A stretch of DNA of 64,000 nt from NCBI RefSeq assembly GCF_000712135.1, contig NZ_JOOE01000004.1, positions 2,501 to 66,500 on the forward strand. The letters are read 5' to 3'. This DNA comes from Sphingomonas sp. UNC305MFCol5.2 (GTDB lineage: Bacteria; Pseudomonadota; Alphaproteobacteria; Sphingomonadales; Sphingomonadaceae). Made by a program: the position numbers and the translations under genes. The number at the start of each line of letters is the position of its first letter. The first letter of the stretch is position 1. The notes beneath the pieces are model-generated. The model was not told where the DNA came from. It saw only the letters and a program-made list of their open reading frames with translations, and searched no databases. Positions 21,984 through 30,556 of the stretch are shown one piece after another.

Positions 21984-22035
21984 CTTGAAAGCCGCGCCTA
22001 GCAAAGCCGGAGGGAGCGCGCCAGCCGTTTCCTTT

Positions 22036-22413
22036 TCAGCGCTTTGTGAGCGTCACCGGCTGGAAACTGCCGAGCCCGCACCTGGCGCCGCGCGACGGGC
22101 CGGTATCGCGGAGCACGGTGATCGTGTCGTACGAACAGAGATCGCCCGAACTGGTCTTGTACAGAAAGCGCCTCTCTGAAGAGAGACCGGGGCAGCTGCC
22201 GCCGTCGAGGCTGTTGCGATAGACTTGCCCGCTCCGCATCACGAAATCGATCGTAGCGCCGTCGCGAACCTTGGTCCGGAGGATCTGGTTGAGCCGGACA
22301 CAATTGACCGGCTTGCCGGCGAGCATCGCGACCGGACCGTCGCCGTGATGCTGGATCGCGGCGCCGGGGGCGGCGGTGAAAAGCAGGGCGGAGGCGGCGA
22401 GCAGGGCGCGCAT
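22036..22413 (-). CDS. Hypothetical exported protein
   Basis: A 125-residue protein of unknown function. It has a Sec signal peptide (MRALLAASALLFTAAPGAA) and a small mature domain with four cysteines (in NCVRLN, GGSCPG, DLCSYD and ARCGLG), which could form two disulfides in the periplasm. I do not recognise the family. It follows nth by four bases on the same strand and may be the last gene of a dapB-nth transcript. Confidence 0.8.
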   Translation of the reverse strand: MRALLAASALLFTAAPGAAIQHHGDGPVAMLAGKPVNCVRLNQILRTKVRDGATIDFVMRSGQVYRNSLDGGSCPGLSSERRFLYKTSSGDLCSYDTITVLRDTGPSRGARCGLGSFQPVTLTKR

Positions 22414-22417
22414 GGAC

Positions 22418-23095
22418 CTATCCTTCCTTCCGGGCGCCGCGGCCGGGCTTGCCCGCGGGTGGCGCGGGAGCCTTGGGCTTGAACGCGCAGAGGTCGGCGA
22501 CGACGCATCGCCAGCATTCGGGCGTCCGCGCCTTGCAGGTATAGCGGCCGTGCAGGATCAACCAATGGTGCGCGTGGATCCGGAACGGCCCGGGCACACG
22601 CTTTTCGAGCTTGAGCTCGACTTCGAGCGGGGTCTTGCCGCGTGCCAGCCCGGTGCGGTTGCCGACGCGGAAGATGTGGGTATCGACTGCGAAGGTCTCC
22701 TGCCCGAACGCACTGTTGAGCACGACGTTGGCGGTCTTGCGGCCCACTCCCGGCAGTGCCTCCAGCGCCGCACGGTCGGCGGGCACTTCGCCAGCATGTT
22801 GCTCGATCAGCGCGCGGCTGAGCGCGAGGACGTTCTTCGCCTTGGTGTTGTAGAAGTTGATCGTCCGCAGATGCTGCTTGAGGGTGTCCTCGCCGAGCGC
22901 GAGCATCTTCTCCGGCGTGTCGGCCTCGGCGAACAACGCGCGCGTCGCCTTGTTGACCCCGACATCGGTCATCTGCGCGGAGAGCACGACCGCGACGAGC
23001 AAGGTGAAGGCGTTCGAATATTCGAGTTCGGTTTCGGGGTGCGGATTGTCCGCCGCCAGCCGCGCGAAGAACTCGACGATCTCCGCCTTGTTCAA
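22418..23095 (-). CDS. nth: Endonuclease III
   Basis: A 225-residue DNA glycosylase/AP lyase that removes oxidised pyrimidines. The helix-hairpin-helix LPGVGRKTA carries the catalytic Lys at 120, the catalytic Asp is D138 in AVDTHIFRV (both at the E. coli numbers), and the iron-sulfur cluster ligands follow the C-x6-C-x2-C-x5-C pattern in CKARTPECWRCVVADLC. A Pro/Ala/Lys tail follows. The start is TTG and overlaps the dapB stop, so translation is coupled. Confidence 0.96.
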   Translation of the reverse strand: MNKAEIVEFFARLAADNPHPETELEYSNAFTLLVAVVLSAQMTDVGVNKATRALFAEADTPEKMLALGEDTLKQHLRTINFYNTKAKNVLALSRALIEQHAGEVPADRAALEALPGVGRKTANVVLNSAFGQETFAVDTHIFRVGNRTGLARGKTPLEVELKLEKRVPGPFRIHAHHWLILHGRYTCKARTPECWRCVVADLCAFKPKAPAPPAGKPGRGARKEG

Positions 23096-23820
23096 ATGCC
23101 GAGCACCTGATCCATCGTGTAGCGGCCGGGCTGCTGGCCCTTGAGCCAGAGCGCCGCCTGGACCGCGCCGCGTGCGAAGATCGCGCGATCGTCGGCGCGG
23201 TGGGTGAGCTCGATACGCTCGCCCGCTGTCGCGAAGATCACGCTGTGATCGCCGACCACCGATCCGCCGCGCAGCGACGCCATCCCGATCGTGCCCTCGG
23301 CGCGCGGACCGGTGAGCCCGGCACGATCGGTGACGCCAGCTTCAGCGAGCGTTGTGCCGAGGCCGTGTGCGGCGGCGTTGCCGAGCATCAGCGCGGTGCC
23401 CGAGGGGGCATCGGCCTTGTTGCGATGGTGCGTCTCGACGATCTCGATGTCCCAATCGGGCCCGAGCCGCGCCGCGGCCTCGCGCACCAGCCTGGCGAGC
23501 AGGCCGATGCCCATCGAAGTGTTGCCGGTCTGCAGCACGGGGATTTCGGCGGCGGCGGCATCGATCAGCGCGTGCTGGTGCGCGCTCAGGCCGGTGGTGC
23601 CGACCACGATCGGCGTCCAGGCGGCACGCGCGGCGCCGAGATGCGCCTCGAGCGCCGCCGGCGCGGAGAAATCGACCAGCACATCGGCCTTGCGCGCCAG
23701 ATCGGCGGGATTATCGCCGACATCCGAACCGCCTGCCAATTGCGCGCCGAGGCTGGGAGCGATCGCGGCGATCGCCTGCCCCATCCGGCCCATGCTCCCG
23801 AAGATACCGATGCTCGTCAT
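23092..23820 (-). CDS. dapB: 4-hydroxy-tetrahydrodipicolinate reductase
   Basis: A 242-residue enzyme of the lysine/meso-diaminopimelate pathway. The N-terminal nucleotide-binding loop is GIFGSMGRMGQAI, the catalytic/substrate motif is EIVETHHRNKADAPSGTAL, and FDFSAP-like VDFSAPAAL lies between. The ATG at 23820 gives the normal family start. It overlaps nth at its 3' end. Confidence 0.97.
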   Translation of the reverse strand: MTSIGIFGSMGRMGQAIAAIAPSLGAQLAGGSDVGDNPADLARKADVLVDFSAPAALEAHLGAARAAWTPIVVGTTGLSAHQHALIDAAAAEIPVLQTGNTSMGIGLLARLVREAAARLGPDWDIEIVETHHRNKADAPSGTALMLGNAAAHGLGTTLAEAGVTDRAGLTGPRAEGTIGMASLRGGSVVGDHSVIFATAGERIELTHRADDRAIFARGAVQAALWLKGQQPGRYTMDQVLGI

Positions 23821-23861
23821 AAGGCACGCTGTGGCACAATCGGGGGGCAGCGCGACAGGGG

Positions 23862-24224
23862 CTATTTCTTGCCCTTGCCCAACGGAATCCGGAATCGCAC
23901 CATCGCGGCGGGGCCGCCGCCACGCGGTAATGCGCGCTGATCGGTCTCGACCGAGCGCGCCGGGACCCAGCGGGTGGCGGCGCGCACCGGTTGCTCGACA
24001 TAATGCGGGCCGATCTTGGGCAGCCGATAGCGATTCGGATCGTTGTCCCCGCACACCACGATCTCGTCGGGATCGGTGCTGCAGCCGGGTGATTCGCTTT
24101 TGGCGATATCGAGATCGCCGCCGCCCAGAACGAGGGGAGGGCCATCCTGCGCAGCCATGGCGAACAGCATCAGCGTTGCGAATCCGGCCAGGGCGTTCCT
24201 AGTGGTGTGAACACAGTCGAACAT
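23862..24224 (-). CDS. Exported protein with EIVVCG...RYRLP signature
   Basis: A 120-residue protein of unknown function with an N-terminal hydrophobic signal (ALAGFATLMLFAMAAQ). The mature part has a CSTDPDEIVVCG segment followed by NRYRLP, then a basic C terminus (RFRIPLGKGKK). The same DEIVVC-x-R[YF]R[LI]P layout occurs in the protein at 52363-52773, so the two are probably distant paralogues. The two cysteines may form a disulfide. It lies 41 bases upstream of dapB on the same strand. Confidence 0.75.
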   Translation of the reverse strand: MFDCVHTTRNALAGFATLMLFAMAAQDGPPLVLGGGDLDIAKSESPGCSTDPDEIVVCGDNDPNRYRLPKIGPHYVEQPVRAATRWVPARSVETDQRALPRGGGPAAMVRFRIPLGKGKK

Positions 24225-24283
24225 TGCGGCAGCGGCAAGGCTGGGCCTTGACCACCGGGCCTCAGCGCGAACAGGTTCGTGCG

Positions 24284-24982
24284 ATGACGGGCATTCGCAA
24301 CATCGTAATCCTGACCGGTGCCGGTGTCTCGGCGGAGAGCAGCGTCGCGACGTTTCGCGGTCCGGGTGGGCTGTGGGAAGGCCACCGCGTCGAGGATGTC
24401 TGCACGCCCCGGGCGCTCGCGCGCGATCCCGAGCTGGTCCACCGCTTCTACGATGAGCGGCGCGCGAAGCTCACCAGCGTCGAGCCCAATGCCGCGCACC
24501 GCGCGCTGGCGCGGCTCGACCGGGAATGGCCGGGCGAGTTGCTCCTGGTTACGCAGAATGTCGACGATCTGCACGAGCGCGCCGGATCGCGGCGGCTGGT
24601 GCACATGCACGGCGAGTTGAAGTCGGCGCTCTGCGCGGCGTGCGGCAACCGTACCGCGTGGGAGGATTCGCTGCCGCCCGAGACCGAATGCCCCGATTGC
24701 GGCACGCCCGCGCTGCGCCCCGACATCGTCTTCTTCGGCGAGATGCCCTACCAGATGGAGCGGATCGAACGTGCGCTCGCCGAGGCCGACCTGTTCGTGT
24801 CGATCGGCACGTCCGGTGCGGTCTATCCGGCGGCGGGGTTCGTCCAGACCGCGCGCTATCACGGCGCCGAGACGCTCGAGCTCAACCTCGATCCCTCCGA
24901 AGGCAGCGCGTGGTTCGGCGAAAGCCGCCTGGGTCCGGCGGGGGAACTGGTGCCGGCCTGGGTCGGCTCGCTCGGGATCTAG
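24284..24982 (+). CDS. cobB: NAD-dependent protein deacylase (sirtuin)
   Basis: A 232-residue Sir2 enzyme. The NAD-binding GAGVSAESSVATFRG opens the protein, the catalytic TQNVDDLHERAG and HMHGEL (catalytic His) follow, zinc is held by two C-x2-C pairs (CAACG and CPDCG), and GTSGAVYPAAG and ELNLDP complete the NAD site. FYDERR contains the Y-x2-R pair that marks class III sirtuins and predicts desuccinylase as well as deacetylase activity. The ATG at 24284 is chosen since translation upstream only adds non-conserved residues. It is convergent with gor, five bases apart. Confidence 0.94.
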   Translation: MTGIRNIVILTGAGVSAESSVATFRGPGGLWEGHRVEDVCTPRALARDPELVHRFYDERRAKLTSVEPNAAHRALARLDREWPGELLLVTQNVDDLHERAGSRRLVHMHGELKSALCAACGNRTAWEDSLPPETECPDCGTPALRPDIVFFGEMPYQMERIERALAEADLFVSIGTSGAVYPAAGFVQTARYHGAETLELNLDPSEGSAWFGESRLGPAGELVPAWVGSLGI

Positions 24983-24986
24983 CCGG

Positions 24987-26333
24987 TCACTTCAGCAGCA
25001 CCAGCTCCTCGGCCATGCTCGGATGCAATGCGACGGTATCGTCGAACGCCTCCTTGGTGAGCCCGGCCTTCACTGCCACCGCGGCCGCCTGGAGGATTTC
25101 GGGCGCATCGGGGCCGATCATGTGGATGCCGACCACCCGGCCGGTCATTCCGTCGCACACCATCTTGTAGAGCGCGCGCTCGTTGCGGTTGGCGAGGACG
25201 TTCTTCATCGCCCGGAAGTCCGACGTGTAGACCTTGACCGAGCCGAGCTTGTTGCGCGCCTCGCCCTCGGTCATCCCTACTGCGGCGATCGGCGGATGGC
25301 TGAACACCGCGCTGGGGACGCTGGTATAATCGACCGTCTTCGGCTTGCCGCCGAATACCGTATCGGCGAACGCCTGCCCTTCGCGGATCGCGATGGGGGT
25401 GAGCTGGATGCGGTTGGTCACGTCGCCCACGGCATAGATGCTGTCGACGTTCGAGCGGTTCTGCGCGTCGACCTTGACCGCGCCCTTGGCGTCGATCTCC
25501 ACGCCGAGTTCCTCGAGCCCCAGCCCGGTGGAATTCGGCACGCGCCCGGTGGCGAACAGGACGACATCGACCTCGATCGGCTCCTGCCCGGCGAGGAACA
25601 CCTTGAGGCAGCCATTGTCGAGCTTCTCGATCTTCTCGAACTCGGCGTGGAAGCGGAAGTCGATGCCCTTGGTCAGCGAGATTTGGAGCAGCCGGTCGCG
25701 GACCGAATGATCATAGCCGCGGAGAATGACATCGGTACGGTTGACCACGGTCACGTGGCTGCCGAACTCGTTGAAGATCCCCGCGAACTCGTTGGCGATA
25801 TAGCCGCCGCCCGCGATCAGGATGCGCCGGGGCAGGGTTTCGAGGTGGAATGCCTCGTTCGAAGTGATGCCGTGCTCGCTGCCCGGGAATTCGGGGACGT
25901 GCGGGTGCGCGCCGGTGGCGATCAATATGTACTTCGCAGTGACCTTCTTGCCGCTCGCCAGCGTCACTTCGTGCGGGCCGGTGACGGTCGCGCGTTCGAG
26001 GATGATCTCGGCGCCGGCATTCTCCAGCCCCTGGGTGTAGAGCCCGTTCAGCCGATCGACATCGGCGAGGACATTGTCGCGCAAGGTCGCCCAGTCGAAA
26101 TCGCATTCGGGCACCTGCCAGCCGAAGCGCTTGGCGTCCTTCAGATCCTCGGCGAAATGCGCGCCGTAGACGAGCAGCTTCTTGGGCACGCAGCCGCGGA
26201 TCACGCAGGTGCCGCCGACGCGATATTCCTCGGCGAGCGCGACCTTGGCGCCGTATGCCGAAGAAACGCGCGATGCGCGGACCCCGCCGGACCCCGCGCC
26301 GATCACGAAGAGATCATAATCATAGTCGGCCAT
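24987..26333 (-). CDS. gor: Glutathione-disulfide reductase
   Basis: A 448-residue FAD/NADPH oxidoreductase. It has the N-terminal FAD motif DLFVIGAGSGGVRASR, the redox-active disulfide in GGTCVIRGCVPKK (C43, C48), the NADPH-domain GGGYIANEFAGIF, and the C-terminal catalytic HPS-E, seen as VALHPSMAEELV. The RGCVPKK form marks glutathione reductase rather than lipoamide dehydrogenase. The ATG at 26333 fits the family; the open frame runs upstream without conservation. Confidence 0.95.
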   Translation of the reverse strand: MADYDYDLFVIGAGSGGVRASRVSSAYGAKVALAEEYRVGGTCVIRGCVPKKLLVYGAHFAEDLKDAKRFGWQVPECDFDWATLRDNVLADVDRLNGLYTQGLENAGAEIILERATVTGPHEVTLASGKKVTAKYILIATGAHPHVPEFPGSEHGITSNEAFHLETLPRRILIAGGGYIANEFAGIFNEFGSHVTVVNRTDVILRGYDHSVRDRLLQISLTKGIDFRFHAEFEKIEKLDNGCLKVFLAGQEPIEVDVVLFATGRVPNSTGLGLEELGVEIDAKGAVKVDAQNRSNVDSIYAVGDVTNRIQLTPIAIREGQAFADTVFGGKPKTVDYTSVPSAVFSHPPIAAVGMTEGEARNKLGSVKVYTSDFRAMKNVLANRNERALYKMVCDGMTGRVVGIHMIGPDAPEILQAAAVAVKAGLTKEAFDDTVALHPSMAEELVLLK

Positions 26334-26445
26334 GCAATCTTCCCCGCTTCGTCGCGCTGGAGCCGCAGATAGGCGTGCGGAAGCCCGATGCCAACGGACC
26401 GGTTTCGCCCCCCATGGGTTGATTGCGCGAACAAGGAGAGGCCCC

Positions 26446-27309
26446 ATGCACATTATTCTTGGCGGCACCGGCCATGTCGGCTCGGCGGTCGCGGACGCGC
26501 TGCTCGCAGCGGACGAGCCCGTCACGATCGTCAGCCATGATCCGGCCAAGGCGGAAGCGTGGAAAGCGAAGGGCGCGAGGATCGCGATCGCCGACGTGCA
26601 CGACGTGGATCTGCTGCGCTTCGTGTTCCGCAGCGGCCGGCGCGCGTTCCTGCTCAATCCACCCGCGGCTCCCCGTATCGATACCGATGCCGAGGAAAAG
26701 GCAACAGTCGCTGCGATCCTGGCCGCGGTCGAGGGCTCGGGACTGGAGAAGGTGGTCGCCGAATCGACTTATGGCGCGCAGCCGGGCGAGCGGTGCGGCG
26801 ACCTCAACACCTTATGGGCGCTGGAGCGCGGCCTCGCGGGCCAATCGATTCCCTATGCGATAAATCGTGGCGCTTATTATTTCAGCAACTGGGCGGCAAA
26901 TCTGGATGAGGCGCGCGACGAAGGCGTGCTGCGGACGATGTTCGACCAGGATTTCGAACTGCCGATGGTCGCGCCCGAGGATCTTGGCGCGCATGCCGCC
27001 GTGCTGATGAACGACGACCGCACCGGCATTTTCTTCGTCGAGGGACCGCGCCTCTATACGCCGCGGGATGTCGCCAATGCCTTCGCGGCGGCGCTCGACC
27101 GCACGGTACGAGTCGAGACGATTCCGCGCGGCCAGTGGACGCCCGCGTTCAAGGCGATCGGCTTCTCGAGCCCGGCCGCCGAAAGCTATGCGCGAATGAC
27201 CGCGGCGACCGTCGACGGTCCTGCGATCCCCGACGATCCGGTTCGCGGGGCCGTGCGCCTCGAAGACTATATCGCCATGCTGGTCGAGCAGGCGGCAGTG
27301 TCCGCCTGA
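26446..27309 (+). CDS. NAD(P)-binding atypical SDR, NmrA-like
   Basis: A 287-residue Rossmann protein. The dinucleotide-binding GGTGHVGSAVADALL is at the N terminus and the adenosine-ribose loop region SHDPAKAEAWKAKGA follows; the later VAPEDLGAHAAVLM segment is typical of NmrA/azoreductase-like members. No Tyr-x3-Lys catalytic pair is evident, so it may sense or reduce a small quinone-like molecule. AAGGAGAG precedes the ATG. It is divergent from gor by about 110 bases, which hints at a redox-linked role but does not prove it. Confidence 0.85.
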   Translation: MHIILGGTGHVGSAVADALLAADEPVTIVSHDPAKAEAWKAKGARIAIADVHDVDLLRFVFRSGRRAFLLNPPAAPRIDTDAEEKATVAAILAAVEGSGLEKVVAESTYGAQPGERCGDLNTLWALERGLAGQSIPYAINRGAYYFSNWAANLDEARDEGVLRTMFDQDFELPMVAPEDLGAHAAVLMNDDRTGIFFVEGPRLYTPRDVANAFAAALDRTVRVETIPRGQWTPAFKAIGFSSPAAESYARMTAATVDGPAIPDDPVRGAVRLEDYIAMLVEQAAVSA

Positions 27310-27318
27310 CGACCGCCG

Positions 27319-28812
27319 TCAGGGGAAGGCGCGCGCGATCAGGTCGTTGGTCGAGGGATCGAAGTCGCCGCCGCCGGCACCCGCCGCCTTGGCCATTTCC
27401 TTGCCAAGCTCGACGCCGAACTGGTCGAACGGATTGATGCCGAGCAGCACTGCGTTCACGAAGGTCCGCTGTTCGTAAAACGCCAGCAGCGCGCCGAGGG
27501 TGCGCGGATCGAGCGTTTCGAGCAGCAGGGTCGAGCTTGGCCGATCGCCCGGATAGGCGCGCGCCAGCTCGTCATGCGCCTTGCCCGCCATCAGCGCGGC
27601 GCCTTGGGCGAACATGTTGAGCAGCAGCTGGTTGTGATGCGCATCGGACTGGCTGTCGCCGGGCTCGATCACGCCGACGAACTCGACCGGCACCAGCCGC
27701 GTGCCCTGGTGGAGCAACTGGAACACCGCGTGCTGCGCGTCGGTACCGACCCCGCCCCAGGTGATCGGCGCGGTCGGCCATTCGACCGGCTGGCCATCGG
27801 CGGTCACGCGCTTGCCGTTCGATTCCATCTCGAGCTGCTGGAGATAGCTCGGCAACAGCCGCAGCCTTTCGTCATAGGCGAACACGCCACGCGTCTCGCA
27901 GCCGCGCGCCTGGGTGTAGTAAAGGTCGGCGAAGGCGGCGAGGGCGGGGGCATTCTTCTCCAGCGGTGTCAGGCGGAAATGCCGGTCCATTTCGGCCGCC
28001 CCTTCGAGCATCTCCTCGAACGCCTCCCAGCCGAGCGCGAGCGCCGCGGGGAAGCCAATCGACGACCAGAGCGAATAGCGTCCCCCCACGCTCTCGGCGA
28101 AGGGCAGTACGCGGGTCTCGTCGACGCCCCATTCGATCGCCTTTTCGGGCGCGGCAGTGAGCGCGATCACGCGGCCATAGGGATCCTCGACGCCGTTCCC
28201 CTCCAGCCAGCCGAGCGCGCTGTCGGCGTTGAGCATCGTCTCGGTGGTGGTGAAGGTCTTGGAGGCGACCGCGATCAGCGTCGCTTGCGGATCGAAGCGG
28301 TCGAATGCCTCTTCGAGTGCCAGCCCGTCGACGTTCGACACCACCGCGACATCGTAGCGATCGGCGTCGCGGCCCAGCGCGTCGACCAGCAGATCGGGGC
28401 CCAAAGCCGATCCGCCGATGCCGATATGGAGGATGTGCCGGATCGGGCCGAGCGCCTCGGCCTCGATCGCGTCGATCAGCGCGCGCATCCGGCTATGGAA
28501 GCCGCGTGCCCGCGCTACGCTCTCGGGCGCGCCCTCGCCGCGTTCGGCGCTGTGCTCGGCGGCGCGGCCCTCGGTGACGTTGATTGCATGGCCGCCGAAC
28601 AGCGCGTCGCGACTGGTGGCGAGGCCCATCGATTCGGCGAGCGCCGCGAACGCCTGCACCGCTTCGGTCGTCAAATGCGTCTTCGACCAGTCGAAATGAA
28701 TGCCCGCGACATCGGCGGACAGCGCCGCGACGCGACCCGGATCGGCATCGAAAAGTTGCTGGAGCGGGGCGGATTTCAGGGCGCGGATCGTCGACCAGTC
28801 GGGCAATGCCAT
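27319..28812 (-). CDS. pgi: Glucose-6-phosphate isomerase
   Basis: A 497-residue glycolytic enzyme interconverting glucose 6-phosphate and fructose 6-phosphate. Signatures are HIGIGGSALGPDLLVDAL, the GRYSLWSSIGFPAAL motif, and GVIEPGDSQSDAHHNQLLLN near the C-terminal active site. The ATG at 28812 is preferred because AAGGAG lies six bases before it; the ATG at 28818 directly abuts that site. In this organism it links the sugar locus at 36-45 kb to hexose metabolism. Confidence 0.97.
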   Translation of the reverse strand: MALPDWSTIRALKSAPLQQLFDADPGRVAALSADVAGIHFDWSKTHLTTEAVQAFAALAESMGLATSRDALFGGHAINVTEGRAAEHSAERGEGAPESVARARGFHSRMRALIDAIEAEALGPIRHILHIGIGGSALGPDLLVDALGRDADRYDVAVVSNVDGLALEEAFDRFDPQATLIAVASKTFTTTETMLNADSALGWLEGNGVEDPYGRVIALTAAPEKAIEWGVDETRVLPFAESVGGRYSLWSSIGFPAALALGWEAFEEMLEGAAEMDRHFRLTPLEKNAPALAAFADLYYTQARGCETRGVFAYDERLRLLPSYLQQLEMESNGKRVTADGQPVEWPTAPITWGGVGTDAQHAVFQLLHQGTRLVPVEFVGVIEPGDSQSDAHHNQLLLNMFAQGAALMAGKAHDELARAYPGDRPSSTLLLETLDPRTLGALLAFYEQRTFVNAVLLGINPFDQFGVELGKEMAKAAGAGGGDFDPSTNDLIARAFP

Positions 28813-28916
28813 GTTCATCTCCTTGGATGCAGGCTGCCCCTAACGTCCCGTACCGGTCGCTTCCAGCCGGATTCAGCCGCTTGACCTCCCCGCTTAGCCC
28901 AAGCAGAGCACGTCAT

Positions 28917-29780
28917 ATGGATAATGTGCCCTCTACCGAGCCCGAAAAGCCGGCAGCCGACGCCCCGAAGCCTTATTCGGTGGGAACCGCGAGCGAAAAG
29001 CCCAAGTCCGAATGGCGCGATCTTGGCACGTTCCTGCTCAAGCTCGCGCTGATCGTGTTCGTCGTGCGCAGCTTCATCTTCTCGCCTTTTTCGATTCCTT
29101 CCGAATCGATGCTGCCGCGGCTGCTGATCGGCGACTATCTGTTCATCACCAAATGGAATTACGGCTATTCGAAGCATTCGCTGCCGTGGAGCCTGCCGCT
29201 GATCCCGGGCCGCGTCTTCGGCGGCACTCCCACGCGGGGCGATGTGGTGGTGTTCAAGGCGCCGCCGGGCAACGACACCGACTGGATCAAGCGCGTCATC
29301 GGGCTCCCGGGCGATACCGTGCAGATGGTGGGCGGCCAGCTGATCCTCAACGGCAAGCCGGTGCCCAAGGATGAGATTGCCAAGTTCGTGCTGCCGATCA
29401 CGCCCAATTTCCAGCGCTGCCAGCCGCAATTCCAGAATATCGACGCGCAAGGCAATCAGGTGTGCAGCATCCCGCGCTATCGCGAGACCTTGCCCAACGG
29501 CAAGACCTATGAAGTGCTCGATCAGGGCACCTACCCGAAGGACAATACCGGCATCTACACCGTGCCCGCGGGCCATGTCTTCCTGATGGGCGACAACCGC
29601 GACAATTCGACCGACAGCCGATTCAGCCACGCCGATGGGGGCATCGAGTTCGTGCCGCTGGAGAATCTCGAGGGCAAGGCAGTGGTGAATTTCTGGTCGA
29701 CCGACGGCAGCGCCAACTGGTTCCTGCCCTGGACCTGGTTCACCGCGGCACGCTGGAGCCGCATCGGAGAGGGCTTCTGA
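28917..29780 (+). CDS. lepB: Signal peptidase I
   Basis: A 287-residue membrane protease that removes Sec signal peptides. One membrane segment at about residues 37-57 precedes the catalytic Ser64 in SIPSESMLP; the general base is Lys125 in DWIKRVIGLPGD; and the conserved GDNRDNSTDSR lies further on. It heads the lepB-rnc-era operon, a widespread arrangement. Confidence 0.97.
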   Translation: MDNVPSTEPEKPAADAPKPYSVGTASEKPKSEWRDLGTFLLKLALIVFVVRSFIFSPFSIPSESMLPRLLIGDYLFITKWNYGYSKHSLPWSLPLIPGRVFGGTPTRGDVVVFKAPPGNDTDWIKRVIGLPGDTVQMVGGQLILNGKPVPKDEIAKFVLPITPNFQRCQPQFQNIDAQGNQVCSIPRYRETLPNGKTYEVLDQGTYPKDNTGIYTVPAGHVFLMGDNRDNSTDSRFSHADGGIEFVPLENLEGKAVVNFWSTDGSANWFLPWTWFTAARWSRIGEGF

Positions 29781-29791
29781 CCGCCCCCGCT

Positions 29792-30451
29792 TTGGGGGGA
29801 TGGATCGCCGAGACCTTCGGCCGCAAGCCTACCGACCTGGCCGCCTATCAGCGCGCGCTGACGCATGGCAGCCAGGCCGCGGCCAATTACGAGCGGATGG
29901 AATTCCTCGGCGATCGCGTGCTCGGGCTGGTCATCGCCGAATGGCTGTTCGAGCGCTTCCCCGAGGAGCCCGAAGGTGCCTTGTCGCGTCGGCTCAATGC
30001 ACTGGTGACGGGACCGGTCTGTGCCGATGTCGCGCGCGAAGTGGGCGTGGCCCCGTATCTCCGCCTCGGCAAACAGGCGCGCGAGGACGGCGCGGCCGAT
30101 AGCGACAATGTGCTGGGCGACGTGATGGAGGCGTTGATCGGCGCGCTCTATCTAGAATTCGGTATCGAGCCCGCGCGTGCCTTCATCCGGAAAACCTGGG
30201 CGAAACGTATCGACTTGCAGGTGCAGGCACCGAGGCACCCCAAGTCCGCGCTTCAGGAATGGGCGGCCGCGAACAACCGCCGTCCGCCCGAATATGAGAT
30301 CGTCGATCGCTCGGGCCCCAACCATTCGCCGCGCTTCAAGGTGAAGGTGAGCATCGGCAAGCTCGCCGACGCGATCGGCGAGGGGACGTCCAAGCAGGAG
30401 GCGGAGACGGCGGCGGCGGCGGCTTTGCTGGAGAAGCTTGGCTCCAAATAG
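29792..30451 (+). CDS. rnc: Ribonuclease III
   Basis: A 219-residue (from this start) double-strand RNA endonuclease that processes rRNA precursors. The signature ERMEFLGDRVLGL holds catalytic acidic residues, DVMEALIGALYLE holds the second set, and the C-terminal dsRNA-binding domain (PKSALQEWAA...KQEAETAAAAALLEKL) ends the protein. The start is unclear: the TTG at 29792 has no ribosome-binding site, whereas an in-frame CTG at 29777, overlapping the lepB stop, has GGAGAGG just upstream. No ATG or GTG is available. Confidence 0.95.
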   Translation: MGGWIAETFGRKPTDLAAYQRALTHGSQAAANYERMEFLGDRVLGLVIAEWLFERFPEEPEGALSRRLNALVTGPVCADVAREVGVAPYLRLGKQAREDGAADSDNVLGDVMEALIGALYLEFGIEPARAFIRKTWAKRIDLQVQAPRHPKSALQEWAAANNRRPPEYEIVDRSGPNHSPRFKVKVSIGKLADAIGEGTSKQEAETAAAAALLEKLGSK

Positions 30452-30457
30452 AGTGCC

Positions 30458-30528
30458 TTTCGACAAGCTCAGGGCGAACGGTCGGTGAGGCTGGCCCCTC
30501 TAGTCCGTTCGCGCTGAGCTTGTCGAAG
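30458..30528. repeat. Intergenic inverted repeat (CGACAAGCTCAG type)
   Basis: Two 24-base arms (30458-30481 and 30505-30528) match as inverted copies at 22 of 24 positions; the core is TTCGACAAGCTCAG and its complement CTGAGCTTGTCGAA. It lies between rnc and era and is non-coding. Elements with this core are common in sphingomonad and xanthomonad genomes. Confidence 0.75.
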
Positions 30529-30556
30529 CGCGGTAGTTGGGTCTAGCCGCATTACG

